A DNA stretch of 64,000 nucleotides from JADFUS01 sp964600025 (lineage in GTDB: Bacteria > Bacteroidota > Bacteroidia > Bacteroidales > Rikenellaceae). The notes below the pieces were generated by a model. The model made no database searches. It saw only the letters and a list, made by a program, of their open reading frames with translations, and was not told the origin of the DNA. The stretch lies in contig CAZRHJ010000001.1 of the NCBI GenBank assembly GCA_964600025.1, positions 62,001 through 126,000 on the forward strand. Direction: 5' to 3'. Below are positions 1 through 10,000 of the stretch, piece after piece. The position numbers and the translations under genes were made by a program. Each line of letters begins with the position of its first letter. Position 1 is the first letter of the stretch.

Positions 1-1
1 C

Positions 2-790
2 AAAAGACTACTCTACCCCTATGCCTTGTCAGCTCTTATTATTACATTTTTTTCTTTGGCTCTAAATCTATATATTATTCCTATCTCAAACCAACAACGT
101 ATAGAATTTGAGATAAAATACCTCAAAAAAAACCAGAGAAACCTATATGATGATTATGTTTACCGACAAATTGAACCGGGAACATTTATCCAAATACGTG
201 GTTACAGCCGACGCACAAATTCTGCCGACTTTATAGTAATTTCTACCCAAAAAGACGGAGAATTAGTATCAATGCTTTCTGCCGAAAGAGCCCAGTTCAA
301 CAAAGAAAACAACCATTGGACAGCTCACAAGTATATGGTACGTAAGTTCGAAAACGGTGTCGAAACTCTCCAAAAACACAAAGACTTAGACACTCTCGTA
401 AATCTTACTGTTGCCGAATTAGGTAGGATTAACAACCACATAGTAACCCTAAATGCACCTCAACTAAACCAATTTATCGACGAACAAATAGCAAAAGGTT
501 CCGACCTTATGCCCTATCTATATGTCGAAAAACAAAACAGACTGGCTTACCCAATAGCCACCATAATACTTACCCTTATCGGAGTTTCACTTTCGAGTCG
601 CAAAGTCCGCGGCGGCACTGGTTTCCACATAAGTGCAGGTATTGCACTATGTTTCTCCTACATACTTATTATGAGATTTGGCAACGAATACGCCAAAGCC
701 AACACCCAATGGGCATCACTCGCCGTCTGGGTTCCAAACATCATCTACACCTTCATTGCCATCTATCTCTATCACAAAGCCCCAAAATAG
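2..790 (+). CDS. LptF/LptG-family lipopolysaccharide export permease, 5'-truncated
   Basis: The frame is open from the first bases of the window (K-R-L-L-Y-P-Y-A-L before the first possible TTG start), so the gene begins upstream and only its C-terminal two thirds are present. It reads as a YjgP/YjgQ (LptF/LptG) inner-membrane permease: a hydrophobic helix at the start (ALIITFFSLALNLYIIPI), a long polar periplasmic section rich in beta-strand (about residues 30-170), then three closing hydrophobic helices (about 180-195, 205-222, 235-250). The family forms the membrane part of the LptBFGC transporter that extracts lipopolysaccharide from the inner membrane. LptF and LptG cannot be told apart here. 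It is followed by a strong hairpin at 839-881. Confidence 0.85.
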   Translation, partial: KRLLYPYALSALIITFFSLALNLYIIPISNQQRIEFEIKYLKKNQRNLYDDYVYRQIEPGTFIQIRGYSRRTNSADFIVISTQKDGELVSMLSAERAQFNKENNHWTAHKYMVRKFENGVETLQKHKDLDTLVNLTVAELGRINNHIVTLNAPQLNQFIDEQIAKGSDLMPYLYVEKQNRLAYPIATIILTLIGVSLSSRKVRGGTGFHISAGIALCFSYILIMRFGNEYAKANTQWASLAVWVPNIIYTFIAIYLYHKAPK

Positions 791-838
791 GGTCTTTACC
801 CCACACCACAGATATACGGCAATTATGCAAAGAAATAA

Positions 839-881
839 AAAACACTGTAATACATTAATTAATAATGCATTACAGTGTTTT
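839..881. terminator. Hairpin terminator after the LptF/G gene
   Basis: A perfect 13-bp stem (AAAACACTGTAAT, 839-851, with ATTACAGTGTTTT, 869-881) encloses a 17-nt AT-rich loop. A-runs on the left and T-runs on the right let it work in both directions. It lies about 50 bp after the permease stop codon. Confidence 0.75.
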
Positions 882-904
882 AATTTGTAAGGGATTTGGA
901 AAAT

Positions 905-1070
905 GATTTTTAAAATTTTTATCTTTCAGAAATCTTACAAGCTCCCAATAAACTCGGATCTCTTAGGCTATTTTGCTGATGGTCATAACGTAGCGTACTG
1001 GCGTACGTGAGTTATGAGCATCGGCGAAATAGACAAGATAGGCGAGTTTCGTTTTTAGCGGACAGTACTA
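905..1070. repeat. MITE-like intergenic repeat, copy A
   Basis: About 165 bp ending in TTTTTAGCGGACAGTACTA (1052-1070), which resembles the terminal repeat of the mini-IS at 12,362-12,835. Inside is an imperfect hairpin with arms near 975-990 and 1001-1025, and a segment CTCTTAGGCTATTTTGCT that recurs with changes in the copy at 12,010-12,173. The left end is degenerate, so the left boundary is approximate. No gene is visible in it. Confidence 0.6.
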
Positions 1071-1126
1071 AAAATTTTTATCTTTCAGAAATCTTACAAG
1101 TTCCTAATAAAATCAAATCTCTTAGG
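1071..1126. repeat. Partial MITE-like repeat, copy A'
   Basis: The first ~55 bp of copy A (TTTTTATCTTTCAGAAATC and on to CTCTTAGGCTATTT) are repeated here almost exactly. The unit runs up to the stop codon of the leftward synthase-phosphorylase gene, so it would form the 3' end of that transcript. Confidence 0.6.
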
Positions 1127-4100
1127 CTATTTATTCAACCACTTAACCAAGCCAATATCCTGACGAGTTATCAATAATGAGTGATAAGGATAAGCTCTAA
1201 GAGCTACACGAGTAAGTCCAGATTCCTCTGGTGTAAAATGTATTCGATAGGTTGCTAAACTTCCCTCTTGCCCCACTTTATCAAACTCAAAAACCTTTTT
1301 GATTCTGAATTGAGTTTCGGCATTTGAATCAGCAAAGACCAATTCCAAAGAAATATCTTCGATATTAAAATCTCCAATATTCAATATTACCTCTCCCGAA
1401 TAATCATTACCAATTTGCACCAACAAATCCTTAGTTTTGTCAATATGAATAGAACTCAACTCAACACTATCCCAATTTTTGACAACAAACTGTTTCCACC
1501 TTGCAAGTTCAATGGCCTTTGCATTATCATTTGCTTTGAGAAGTTCAAAACGTTTGCTCAAAGGATAATAGTATTTATCCTCATAATCGTTCAACATTCT
1601 ATTTGTAGTAAAGTTTGAGGCAACTTTTGCAATAGTATTTTTGATATAAGCCACCCAATCTTTCGACAGTCCTTTTTTGTTTTTATTATAGTAAGTAGGA
1701 GCAATTTCATCTTCGATAATATTGTAAATCATTTCAGAATCAAGTTCATTTTGATAATCGTGATTATCAAAAGTTTGTTTCTGAGGCAACGCCCAACCAG
1801 AATCATTACGATAACCTTCGACCCACCAACCGTCAAGTACACTGAAATGCATAACTCCATTCATTGCTGCCTTCTCGCCACTCGTACCAGACGCTTCTTC
1901 GGGACGAGTAGGGGTATTCAGCCATACATCAACCCCAGAGACCAAAAATCTTGCAAGTGTCATATCATAATTTGGTACAAACAGTATTTTACCTATAAAC
2001 TTAGGCATTTTTGACACCTCAATAATATGTTTAATTAAATCTTGACCTGCTTGGTCGGCAGGGTGAGCCTTGCCAGCAAACAAAAACTGTACTGGACGCT
2101 CAGGATTATTTACAATAGCATCTAATCTATCTAAATTACGGAACAGTAAGTGAGCACGTTTGTAGGTTGCAAACCTGCGTGCAAAACCAATAGTAAGCAC
2201 ATCACTACGCAACTTATCACATATAGTAACAACTTGTCTAGGAGTAAAATATGCACCTGTTATGTCTTGCATAATTCTTCTTTTTACTTCCTCAATAAGC
2301 TTAGTCCTCAACAAATTACGTGTTGCCCAAATTCTTTCATCAGAAATTTTATAAATTCCGTCAAAACAAGATTTATCATAATGGTGAGTTTGGAACTCAC
2401 TTCCAAAAACTTCCTTATGAATATCTTTCCATTCACGAGCCGTCCAAGTTGGATAATGCACCCCATTTGTTACATAATCCACCACGTCCAACTCCTGTGG
2501 AGTATATCCAGGCCACATAGGATTAAATATTTTTTTGCTAACATCACCGTGTAACATACTAACGCCATTTACAAATTGTGAAAGATTAGCTGCCAAAAAA
2601 CTCATTGAGAATTTAGCATTAGGGTCATACTTAGATATCCTACCCAAAGACATAAATCTTTCCCAAGTAATATTCAATTCCTCTGGCACTGACGACATAT
2701 ATTCATATAACAAAGATTCGCTAAACGAATCGTGACCAGCAGGAACAGGAGTGTGAGTCGTAAACAAAGATGAACTTCTAACAAGCTCAACCGCCTGAGA
2801 AAAAGTCAAATTATCGTCAAAAACAAATTCACGTACTCTTTCCAAACCAATAAATGCAGCGTGTCCCTCATTACAATGGTACAACTCAGTATTAATTCCC
2901 ACTTTTCTAAGTGCCTTGATACCACCTATACCGAGCAAAATCTCTTGTTTCAAACGATTCTCCCAATTACCTCCATACAAATGATAAGTAATTGTTCTGT
3001 CATCATCTCTATTATAATCAAAATCCGTATCAAGCAAATACAACTCTACTCTACCCACATCAACTCTCCAAATACGAGCTTTTAGAGTTCTGTTTGGCAA
3101 ACAAAGCGATATAGTTTTCCATTTTCCATTAGCCGAAAGCACTGGTTGAACTGGCAATTTTGAAAAACTTTGAGCTTCGTTCTCCGACACTTGATTGCCC
3201 GACGTAGAAATACGTTGTTTGAAATATCCATAACGATACAATAGTCCAACAGCAGTTATCTTAGTGTTTTTATCACTTGCCTCTTTCAGATAATCACCTG
3301 CCAACACACCCAAACCGCCTGAATAAATTTTAAGCGAAGGGTGCAAACCATATTCCATACTAAAATATGATATAGTCGGGCCTTCTCCACTGTTTTTCTC
3401 GCTCATATATGCTTCAAATTGAGCATATACTTTATTTAGTTTTTCGATAAACGCCACATTTCCTGCCAAAACTTTATAGTCATTTAAGGACAATCTATCA
3501 AGCAGTTCAATAGGATTATGCTCACATTCTTCCCACACTTTGTGGTCTGCCATATCAAACAAATCAACAGCTTCATAATTCCAGCACCACCACAAGTTTT
3601 TAGCCAATTTTTCGAGAGGTTCAAGCACTTCTGGCAAAGCCTTATGAATTACCACACTCACCCAATTAGGAATATTATATTCTAATTGTTTTTCGTTATA
3701 CGACACCTCATCTATTGGTGTTTTATGCGAAAATCTATAATTAATTTTGACTTTCTCCAAAGCCATTTCGTAAGCGTTATAATAGTATTCCGACAAATTG
3801 TCCCAAGTAGCAATTCGAGAAACATCATAAGCATTTTGAGAAATTTCTTCGGCTTTCTGGGCAGACAACTTAGATAAATCAATTATAGAGGCAGCAATTT
3901 TACTCACCACATAATCTTTATTTGTATCATTTCTATCTATCACTACAATAGACGGGTGAGATTCAATATAATTATCATTTACCCAAAGTCCAAATCCTGC
4001 AAGAGTTGTAGTTATTGTAGGAACTCTCAAAGCCAAACTTTCCAAAGGAGTATATCCCCAAGGCTCATAGTAAGATGGGAACAATGTCAAATCCATACCA

Positions 4101-5392
4101 ACAACCAAATCCCAATAAGTCATATCAAACACTCCGTCATTTCCATTCAAATATGACGGACAAAATACAACTTTAACGTTGCATTTGCTCGTATTATTCA
4201 AACCTGAACGCTTCAAAGCATTTATAATCGGGTCATTATATTCGTCTGTCAAAGTATGAGTAACAAATGATTGAGTAATTTCAGCTGTTTTGTATGGAAA
4301 GTCAAGATTATGCTTAACTGCCTGATTTACACCACTAAATCCAGCAGGAACCATAAAAAATGCAACTATCTCTCTATCCTTATTTTTGCTATTATTAATT
4401 TGAGCAAGTGCCTCAATAGCAACATCAATACCTTTGTTTATAAATTCATATCTACCTCCAAGCCCAACAACCATTGCATTTGAACTAATCTTTGAACCCG
4501 TAACAGCCTCAACGACTTTAAGAAGTTTTGAACGAGCCGAAGAGCGAATTTCAGAATACTTATCACTCTCTGGCACAAAACAATCACTAAATCCGTTTGG
4601 TGTTACAATATCCACTTCTTTCGACAAGAAATACGAACATTCTTTTGCAGTTATATCACTTACAGTCGTAAACACATCTGCATTTGTCGCTGAGCATTGT
4701 TCGAGCGAATGTTTTGATTTTACATTAAATCGAGATGCAAGTTCAGCTGGATTATAATCTGACAATTTGTCATACAATGGCAGTCCATTTCCTGCTACAC
4801 ATCTACCTAATACAGATGCGTGAGTGGTAAAAGCACAAGCCACCGATGGCATATTCTTTTTTAGATACAACAGTCCAGAACCAGTCATCCACTCGTGGAA
4901 CTGTGCAACATTATTTTGAGATTCCAAATCATAGTAAGTCAAATAACTCTCTATCAACATTCCTGCCGCATATCCAAACATCACTGGTTCAATATAATCC
5001 CAACCACCAGTAAGAGAATCCAATTTGTATCTATCCCAAAGTTCTTTCAAAATTTCGTCTTTGCGAACAAACAACTCCGAAAAATCAACCAATACCACAA
5101 TGGGATTAGTTTTGATGTTCCAACGACCAATTTTGATTTTCAAACCAGATTTTTGTACTATTGTTTTCCAAGCCGAAAACAATGTTTCGTCTGGAATAAA
5201 CTCTGGATTATTAACATCTTTATATATATCTGGTCCTATTAAAATATGATTATTTCCATATCTTTCATTTATACTTTTGGCTTTGGTAGAGACAACTGTG
5301 TGGATACCTCCCACTTTGTTGCATACCTCCCAACTAACTTCAAACAAATAATTAGATTTCATAAGCATTGCTTTATTTTTCGTTTTCTTCAA
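1127..5392 (-). CDS. Fused glycogen synthase (GT3) and alpha-glucan phosphorylase (GT35)
   Basis: 1,421 residues carrying two complete enzymes. Residues ~12-560 resemble the GT3 (animal/yeast-type) glycogen synthase found in Bacteroides: N-terminal SWEVCNKVGGIHTVVSTKA and a C-terminal YEPWGYTPLE motif. From ~575 on it is a GT35 phosphorylase of the short GlgP subclass: an N-terminal DUF3417-like stretch (LAKNLWWCWNYEA, ~600), then EASGTSGEKAAMNG near 1,165-1,178, whose Lys (~1,172) should bind pyridoxal phosphate. One protein would thus both extend alpha-1,4-glucan and release glucose-1-phosphate from it. The start overlaps the upstream GH57 gene by 20 bp; Met9 or Met11 are also possible starts. 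It is last in the cluster. In several Bacteroides the two enzymes are separate genes, so the fusion is a lineage feature (recalled, not searched). Confidence 0.93.
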   Translation of the reverse strand: MKKTKNKAMLMKSNYLFEVSWEVCNKVGGIHTVVSTKAKSINERYGNNHILIGPDIYKDVNNPEFIPDETLFSAWKTIVQKSGLKIKIGRWNIKTNPIVVLVDFSELFVRKDEILKELWDRYKLDSLTGGWDYIEPVMFGYAAGMLIESYLTYYDLESQNNVAQFHEWMTGSGLLYLKKNMPSVACAFTTHASVLGRCVAGNGLPLYDKLSDYNPAELASRFNVKSKHSLEQCSATNADVFTTVSDITAKECSYFLSKEVDIVTPNGFSDCFVPESDKYSEIRSSARSKLLKVVEAVTGSKISSNAMVVGLGGRYEFINKGIDVAIEALAQINNSKNKDREIVAFFMVPAGFSGVNQAVKHNLDFPYKTAEITQSFVTHTLTDEYNDPIINALKRSGLNNTSKCNVKVVFCPSYLNGNDGVFDMTYWDLVVGMDLTLFPSYYEPWGYTPLESLALRVPTITTTLAGFGLWVNDNYIESHPSIVVIDRNDTNKDYVVSKIAASIIDLSKLSAQKAEEISQNAYDVSRIATWDNLSEYYYNAYEMALEKVKINYRFSHKTPIDEVSYNEKQLEYNIPNWVSVVIHKALPEVLEPLEKLAKNLWWCWNYEAVDLFDMADHKVWEECEHNPIELLDRLSLNDYKVLAGNVAFIEKLNKVYAQFEAYMSEKNSGEGPTISYFSMEYGLHPSLKIYSGGLGVLAGDYLKEASDKNTKITAVGLLYRYGYFKQRISTSGNQVSENEAQSFSKLPVQPVLSANGKWKTISLCLPNRTLKARIWRVDVGRVELYLLDTDFDYNRDDDRTITYHLYGGNWENRLKQEILLGIGGIKALRKVGINTELYHCNEGHAAFIGLERVREFVFDDNLTFSQAVELVRSSSLFTTHTPVPAGHDSFSESLLYEYMSSVPEELNITWERFMSLGRISKYDPNAKFSMSFLAANLSQFVNGVSMLHGDVSKKIFNPMWPGYTPQELDVVDYVTNGVHYPTWTAREWKDIHKEVFGSEFQTHHYDKSCFDGIYKISDERIWATRNLLRTKLIEEVKRRIMQDITGAYFTPRQVVTICDKLRSDVLTIGFARRFATYKRAHLLFRNLDRLDAIVNNPERPVQFLFAGKAHPADQAGQDLIKHIIEVSKMPKFIGKILFVPNYDMTLARFLVSGVDVWLNTPTRPEEASGTSGEKAAMNGVMHFSVLDGWWVEGYRNDSGWALPQKQTFDNHDYQNELDSEMIYNIIEDEIAPTYYNKNKKGLSKDWVAYIKNTIAKVASNFTTNRMLNDYEDKYYYPLSKRFELLKANDNAKAIELARWKQFVVKNWDSVELSSIHIDKTKDLLVQIGNDYSGEVILNIGDFNIEDISLELVFADSNAETQFRIKKVFEFDKVGQEGSLATYRIHFTPEESGLTRVALRAYPYHSLLITRQDIGLVKWLNK

Positions 5393-6566
5393 TCCGTGTT
5401 ATCAAATCACTAACTATATTCATATAATTAATGAATGCTTCGTACGGCGTATCATAAGGTGATTTATGTTTTGTAACTACGTCCATAAAAAGTTTAGTAT
5501 TCATATAATAGAAATACGTACTCATTTGTAACATCTCATAATCATATTTTATGGACATATCATCTATTTTCTCTACTCTACCACTAAGTGCATATAGTTG
5601 ATTAAAAGCCTCTTTTTGCAATTCATTACCCAACCACAAAGATAAATCTTTCTCCTCGTCAGCCCAAGATATTGGGTTCGGCACAAGCAACGTCGATACT
5701 GCTTGTTTGTTTTCAGCAATTTTAGAAGGAGTATCAAACACTATGCCGTGTTTTTCAATTAATTCCTTAGGCAATGTACGCATAAAATCAAATATACCAG
5801 TATCTACCGAAAGCTTCTCTCCAAAAATTGCATAATCAACAAAAATAGTTGATAGCTGCGAGTCTTCAAGGCTTTGAGCCACCCATTTAGAGTATTTTTC
5901 GGCAGTGAGTGGCCACTCACTCCAATTTCTATTATCAAATCTTAAAGATAAATCATCACTAAGCCTATAATTTCTCAAAATCAATTTTAATTTCGGATTT
6001 ATTGGATTTGCGTATATAAAGTTTGGACTTTTCCAACCCAAAATATGCTTTGCCCCCTCAGTTATAATTGTATTATAACCAAGTGATTGTATTATTTCTC
6101 CAATCTCGTCAGAATATAGCATTTCGGTATTACAGAAAGTTTTTGGACGTACTCCCAAATACTCAAACACTAAATCAGACTGATGTTCTACTTGTTTTTT
6201 GAACTCAGTTTTGGAGCATAACGAAACCAATGAATGAGAATAAGGTTCGGCAAAAAATTCGACACAAGATGTTTTGGCTAATTCTCTAAAACTATCCAAA
6301 ACCTCTGGACAATATTTCTCCAAAGACTCCAACATTACACCAGAGATGGCATAACTAACTTTAAACTTGCCATTATATTTTTTTATCAAATCATATATCA
6401 TATTGTTAGCAGGTAAATAACAATTATTTGCTAAACGTTGAAAATTAGATATATTTTTGAAATCATCTTGATAATCGCTCTCAGTGCCAATATCAAAGAA
6501 ATAATATTTTCGCAACGCAAGTGGTTGCGAAACATTAAAACACAGATTTAAAATTTTATTTTCCAT
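5373..6566 (-). CDS. GH57 family alpha-amylase-like glycoside hydrolase
   Basis: 397 residues matching the GH57 fold of Bacteroidales glycogen clusters. The nucleophile is probably Glu ~146 in CNTEMLYSDEIG and the acid/base Asp ~243 in IFVDYAIFGE, both in typical GH57 context. GH57 enzymes hydrolyse alpha-1,4-glucan or act as 4-alpha-glucanotransferases; this sequence does not decide between them. There is no signal peptide, so it is cytoplasmic and acts on stored glucan. The gene overlaps both neighbours (20 bp downstream, 11 bp upstream), which indicates translational coupling in one operon with the GT4 and fusion genes. Confidence 0.88.
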   Translation of the reverse strand: MENKILNLCFNVSQPLALRKYYFFDIGTESDYQDDFKNISNFQRLANNCYLPANNMIYDLIKKYNGKFKVSYAISGVMLESLEKYCPEVLDSFRELAKTSCVEFFAEPYSHSLVSLCSKTEFKKQVEHQSDLVFEYLGVRPKTFCNTEMLYSDEIGEIIQSLGYNTIITEGAKHILGWKSPNFIYANPINPKLKLILRNYRLSDDLSLRFDNRNWSEWPLTAEKYSKWVAQSLEDSQLSTIFVDYAIFGEKLSVDTGIFDFMRTLPKELIEKHGIVFDTPSKIAENKQAVSTLLVPNPISWADEEKDLSLWLGNELQKEAFNQLYALSGRVEKIDDMSIKYDYEMLQMSTYFYYMNTKLFMDVVTKHKSPYDTPYEAFINYMNIVSDLITRIEENEK

Positions 6567-7863
6567 ATTGATTTTCGTTTATTGCATCATTATAAATTTG
6601 TTTTATTTTGAAAGCAGCATTTTCCCATTTTAAGGCATTTACTTCTTCCAATCCGTGCTGTTCTGTGAACTGGGACAAAGATGGGTAATTAATCAGGGCA
6701 TAGATAGCATCTGCCAAAACATCAACGTCCCAAAAATCCACTTTTATGGCGTGATGCAACACTTCGGCAACTCCACTTTGTTTGGATATTATCGTTGGCA
6801 CACCCGAACGCATAGCCTCCAAAGGAGATATTCCAAAAGGTTCTGAAACAGAAGGCATAACATAAACATCACTCTGAGCAAACATCTTTTGCACATCTGA
6901 ACCTCTCAAAAAGCCCGTAAAATGAAATTTTGTAGAAATTCCAAGTTTAGCAACTCTACGGATAGATTTATTGTACATATCTCCACTACCAGCCATCACA
7001 AACCTAACATTATCACAACGTTTCAAAACTTTGTTTGCAGCTTCAATAAAATATTCTGGTCCTTTTTGGTAGGTTATTCTACCCAAAAAAGTAACTATTT
7101 TCTCTGGTAAATTACGTTTTATATTGTAGTCTTTGAAAGAATCAAAATCCACAGCATTATGAACCGTAAATACTTTTGAAGGATCAATACCATATTTATT
7201 TACAACAATATTACGAGTAAGATTACTCACAGTAATAATCTTGTCGGCAGCTATCATACCTTGTTTTTCAATGTTGTGAACCACAGTATTATAATTTTCT
7301 CCACTACGGTCGTACTCTGTTGCGTGAACGTGAATTACAAGAGGTTTGCCAGACACAGACTTAGCAGTAATTCCTGCTGCATAAGTAAGCCAATCGTGGG
7401 CGTGAATAACATCAAAATCTTGTTCTTTTGCAATAGTAGCAGCCACCATTGCATAACGAGCTACTTCCTCCATAAGGTTTTCGCCATATTTACCAGAGAA
7501 ATTAAATTTGTTGCTAAAAGATATTCTACGATTAGGCTCACCCTCTTCAAGAACGCTTTTGCTAAATTCTTCTTTGAACGTTTCGGGACTCATATAAGGC
7601 ACAAGATTTGAGCTAATAGACATAAAATCAATATTTTTCCAATATTCATTTTTCTCGTCATATTCTTGCATCATCTCAGTATCACTTGCATTTATTATCT
7701 TGACTGCCGATTGATCTTCATCACCAGAGGCTTTGGGCATAACAAACAAGACTTCTACTTGATGTTTTGCCAAACCACGAGTCAAACCTAAACAAGCCGT
7801 TCCCAACCCACCTGCAATGTGTGGCGGAAACTCCCAACCAAACATTAACACTTTTGTCCTCAT
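6556..7863 (-). CDS. GT4 family glycosyltransferase, glucan-synthase-like
   Basis: 435 residues with a GT-B fold. The N-terminus (MFGWEFPPHIAGGLGTACLG) is a glycogen/starch-synthase-like acceptor loop. The C-terminal half has RITYQKGPEYFIEAA and the GT4 signature SVSEPFGISPLEAMRSGVP (~340-357) with the E-x7-E donor-binding pattern. It lies between the debranching enzyme and the GH57 gene, an order also known from Bacteroides. It may be a second glucan synthase alongside the GT3 module, or make a related maltosyl product; the sequence does not settle the donor. Confidence 0.88.
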   Translation of the reverse strand: MRTKVLMFGWEFPPHIAGGLGTACLGLTRGLAKHQVEVLFVMPKASGDEDQSAVKIINASDTEMMQEYDEKNEYWKNIDFMSISSNLVPYMSPETFKEEFSKSVLEEGEPNRRISFSNKFNFSGKYGENLMEEVARYAMVAATIAKEQDFDVIHAHDWLTYAAGITAKSVSGKPLVIHVHATEYDRSGENYNTVVHNIEKQGMIAADKIITVSNLTRNIVVNKYGIDPSKVFTVHNAVDFDSFKDYNIKRNLPEKIVTFLGRITYQKGPEYFIEAANKVLKRCDNVRFVMAGSGDMYNKSIRRVAKLGISTKFHFTGFLRGSDVQKMFAQSDVYVMPSVSEPFGISPLEAMRSGVPTIISKQSGVAEVLHHAIKVDFWDVDVLADAIYALINYPSLSQFTEQHGLEEVNALKWENAAFKIKQIYNDAINENQYGK

Positions 7864-7875
7864 ATAATTGTTTTT

Positions 7876-9822
7876 TTAGTCATTAATTTTTTCGTATGAT
7901 TTAATCATTTCCAAACTTCTAAGCACCTCTCCAACACTCCACGCCTGAGAGATACAGCCACCAGCTTGGTAAGGTGGATTTCCGTCATATACTTCTCCAA
8001 TCGAGCCTACTCCATACACAGAAATATCTTCTTGTATTTCAGTCATTATTCGTTTGGCTTTTGGTACAAATTTCGAACCAAATAGTCTAAAATTAGCCTC
8101 TATATATGCTCCTAACAACCAAGGCCACACTGTTCCTTGATGATATGCACTATCACGTTGTGATTGGTCGCCTTCGTAGCGTCCCACATACAAAGAGTTT
8201 TTTGGCGAAAGTGTCCGCAGACCTTTTTCAGTAAGCAAGTCCCGCTTTACGACTTCCAGAACTTTGTGTTTACGTTCATCACATAATGGCGAAAACTCCA
8301 ACGAACAAGCAAATATTTGGTTTGGTCTAACAAAGGAGTTTTTACCATATTCATCAACATAATCTGCCAAATATTGTTCATTCTCCAACCAAAATACTTT
8401 ATTAAAACTTTGCTCAATTCTAAGTGGAATATCAGACCACGAGGCAACAAAGTCAAAATCTTTTGCCATATATGCTAATTTTAGTGTATAGCATACTGCA
8501 TTATACCACAAAGCATTCACCTCAACTGGATAACCTCTTCGGGGTGTAACAGCAGAGTTCCCTACCACTGCATCACACCAAGTCAAAGCTTTGTTTGGGT
8601 GCGAAGCCCAAATAAGAGCATTCGTATCCATATAGATATACTGGTCTATGCCATTTCTAAATGACATTAGTATTTCTTTCATTTTTGTGCCATAGTCTGC
8701 CCAAACAACTTTGTCAGTAACAAACCTTCCATACTCCTGCAATGCTTTGAACAGCCACATTGGAGCATCAACTGAATTATAGGCATCTCCAACATTTGGA
8801 AACAAACCATTCTGCACACGAGATAACATAGTATCAAGCACTTCTTTACAAGTCTGAACATCTCCAAAAGCCGAAAGTGTAACCCCAGGCAAAGCTATGA
8901 AAGTATCACGCCCCCAAGCTCCAAACCACGGATAACCTGCACTAATTTCTGCCCCCAACTCATTTCGCACAACAAATTGACGTGCAGAATATCTTAGACA
9001 ATTTTCAAATGTATCTCGTGAACTATGTTTTTTTGACCATTGTGCAAAATGGGTATTAAGTTTAGTAACATCAAATACATCTGTCGAAGCCGAAAAAATA
9101 ACACTTTCACCCTTTGATATATTAATATCAAAATATCCCGGCACAAACAAATCTTCTGAATAATCATAACCACGTTTTTGCTCCTCTATATACTCTATGT
9201 TTTTGTACCAATCTGGCATAGAATTATATTTAAAAGGCTTACTCACCTGCATATTCAAATCTGGAAAACCTCTATATAAATTCACTCTAACTCCTCCATC
9301 AATCTCTCCATAAGAAGTGTTTGCTATGTCGTTTTTGTGTGTCAATTCGTGAATACGTCTATATGCTACAAAAGGTTTTAACCTAAGCACAGTATCAGAA
9401 TGAGCATCAACGAGTGTGTATTTAATCATTATTTGATTTCCCTCTGCCACAATAATTATTTCTTTTTCGAGAAGCACTCCTCCAACTCTATAAGTTAGTT
9501 TTGACACTGGGTTGCAAGAATAATCCACAAGATACTTATGACCACGTGGCTCATAAGCATTTGGATACTTGTGTATTGCAAAATTAAAATTTTGACCGTG
9601 TTGTATAATCGTTTCGTCTAAGGACGAAAGTAACACATATTTTTCGTATCCAAATTCTTTGATAGGAACTACCAGCAAACCGTGATATTTTCGGGTATTA
9701 CAACCAACTATTGTAGATGACATATACCCACCAGACTTACTTGTTTCTAATATCTCACGACTAAGCGAATACTCTAAATTCACTAATTTTTCTTTGTTAA
9801 ATTTCAAAAAGCTCATAATCAA
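7876..9822 (-). CDS. Glycogen debranching enzyme, amylo-alpha-1,6-glucosidase (GH133)
   Basis: 648 residues. The N-terminal bacterial GDE domain (SREILETSKSGGYMSSTIVG, NTRKYHGLLV) spans roughly 1-270. An (alpha/alpha)6 catalytic domain follows, with YPWFGAWGRDTF (~300) and the closing NPPYQAGGCISQAWSVGE (~615-633). The family hydrolyses alpha-1,6 branch points, so with the phosphorylase module it allows complete glycogen breakdown. The start codon lies 12 bp after a possible ATG in the same frame (MIMSF). The next gene is 12 bp downstream; upstream is a MITE-like repeat that separates it from glgB. Confidence 0.92.
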   Translation of the reverse strand: MIMSFLKFNKEKLVNLEYSLSREILETSKSGGYMSSTIVGCNTRKYHGLLVVPIKEFGYEKYVLLSSLDETIIQHGQNFNFAIHKYPNAYEPRGHKYLVDYSCNPVSKLTYRVGGVLLEKEIIIVAEGNQIMIKYTLVDAHSDTVLRLKPFVAYRRIHELTHKNDIANTSYGEIDGGVRVNLYRGFPDLNMQVSKPFKYNSMPDWYKNIEYIEEQKRGYDYSEDLFVPGYFDINISKGESVIFSASTDVFDVTKLNTHFAQWSKKHSSRDTFENCLRYSARQFVVRNELGAEISAGYPWFGAWGRDTFIALPGVTLSAFGDVQTCKEVLDTMLSRVQNGLFPNVGDAYNSVDAPMWLFKALQEYGRFVTDKVVWADYGTKMKEILMSFRNGIDQYIYMDTNALIWASHPNKALTWCDAVVGNSAVTPRRGYPVEVNALWYNAVCYTLKLAYMAKDFDFVASWSDIPLRIEQSFNKVFWLENEQYLADYVDEYGKNSFVRPNQIFACSLEFSPLCDERKHKVLEVVKRDLLTEKGLRTLSPKNSLYVGRYEGDQSQRDSAYHQGTVWPWLLGAYIEANFRLFGSKFVPKAKRIMTEIQEDISVYGVGSIGEVYDGNPPYQAGGCISQAWSVGEVLRSLEMIKSYEKIND

Positions 9823-9835
9823 ATTATTAGTTAAG

Positions 9836-9994
9836 TATTACTGTCCCATAAAAATCTCAAAATGTGTTGTAATTTATTACAGCATCTTCACTCATAAGAA
9901 ACTTACAAAAACAATGTTTAAAGCCCTTATTTTTCAGAAGTTTTACAAGTCCCTAAAACTCTGTACTCTTAGGTTATTTTAATTGACAGCACTT
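9836..9994. repeat. MITE-like intergenic repeat, copy B
   Basis: About 159 bp with imperfect terminal inverted repeats: TATTACTGTCCCATAAAA at the left and TTTTAATTGACAGCACTTA at the right. These resemble the mini-IS ends (TATTGCTGTCCGGTAAAA). The internal segment TTTTTCAGAAGTTTTACAAG followed by ACTCTTAGGTTATTTT matches copies A and A'. It fills the glgB/debranching-enzyme gap and abuts the glgB stop codon. Confidence 0.6.
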
Positions 9995-10000
9995 ACTGTT

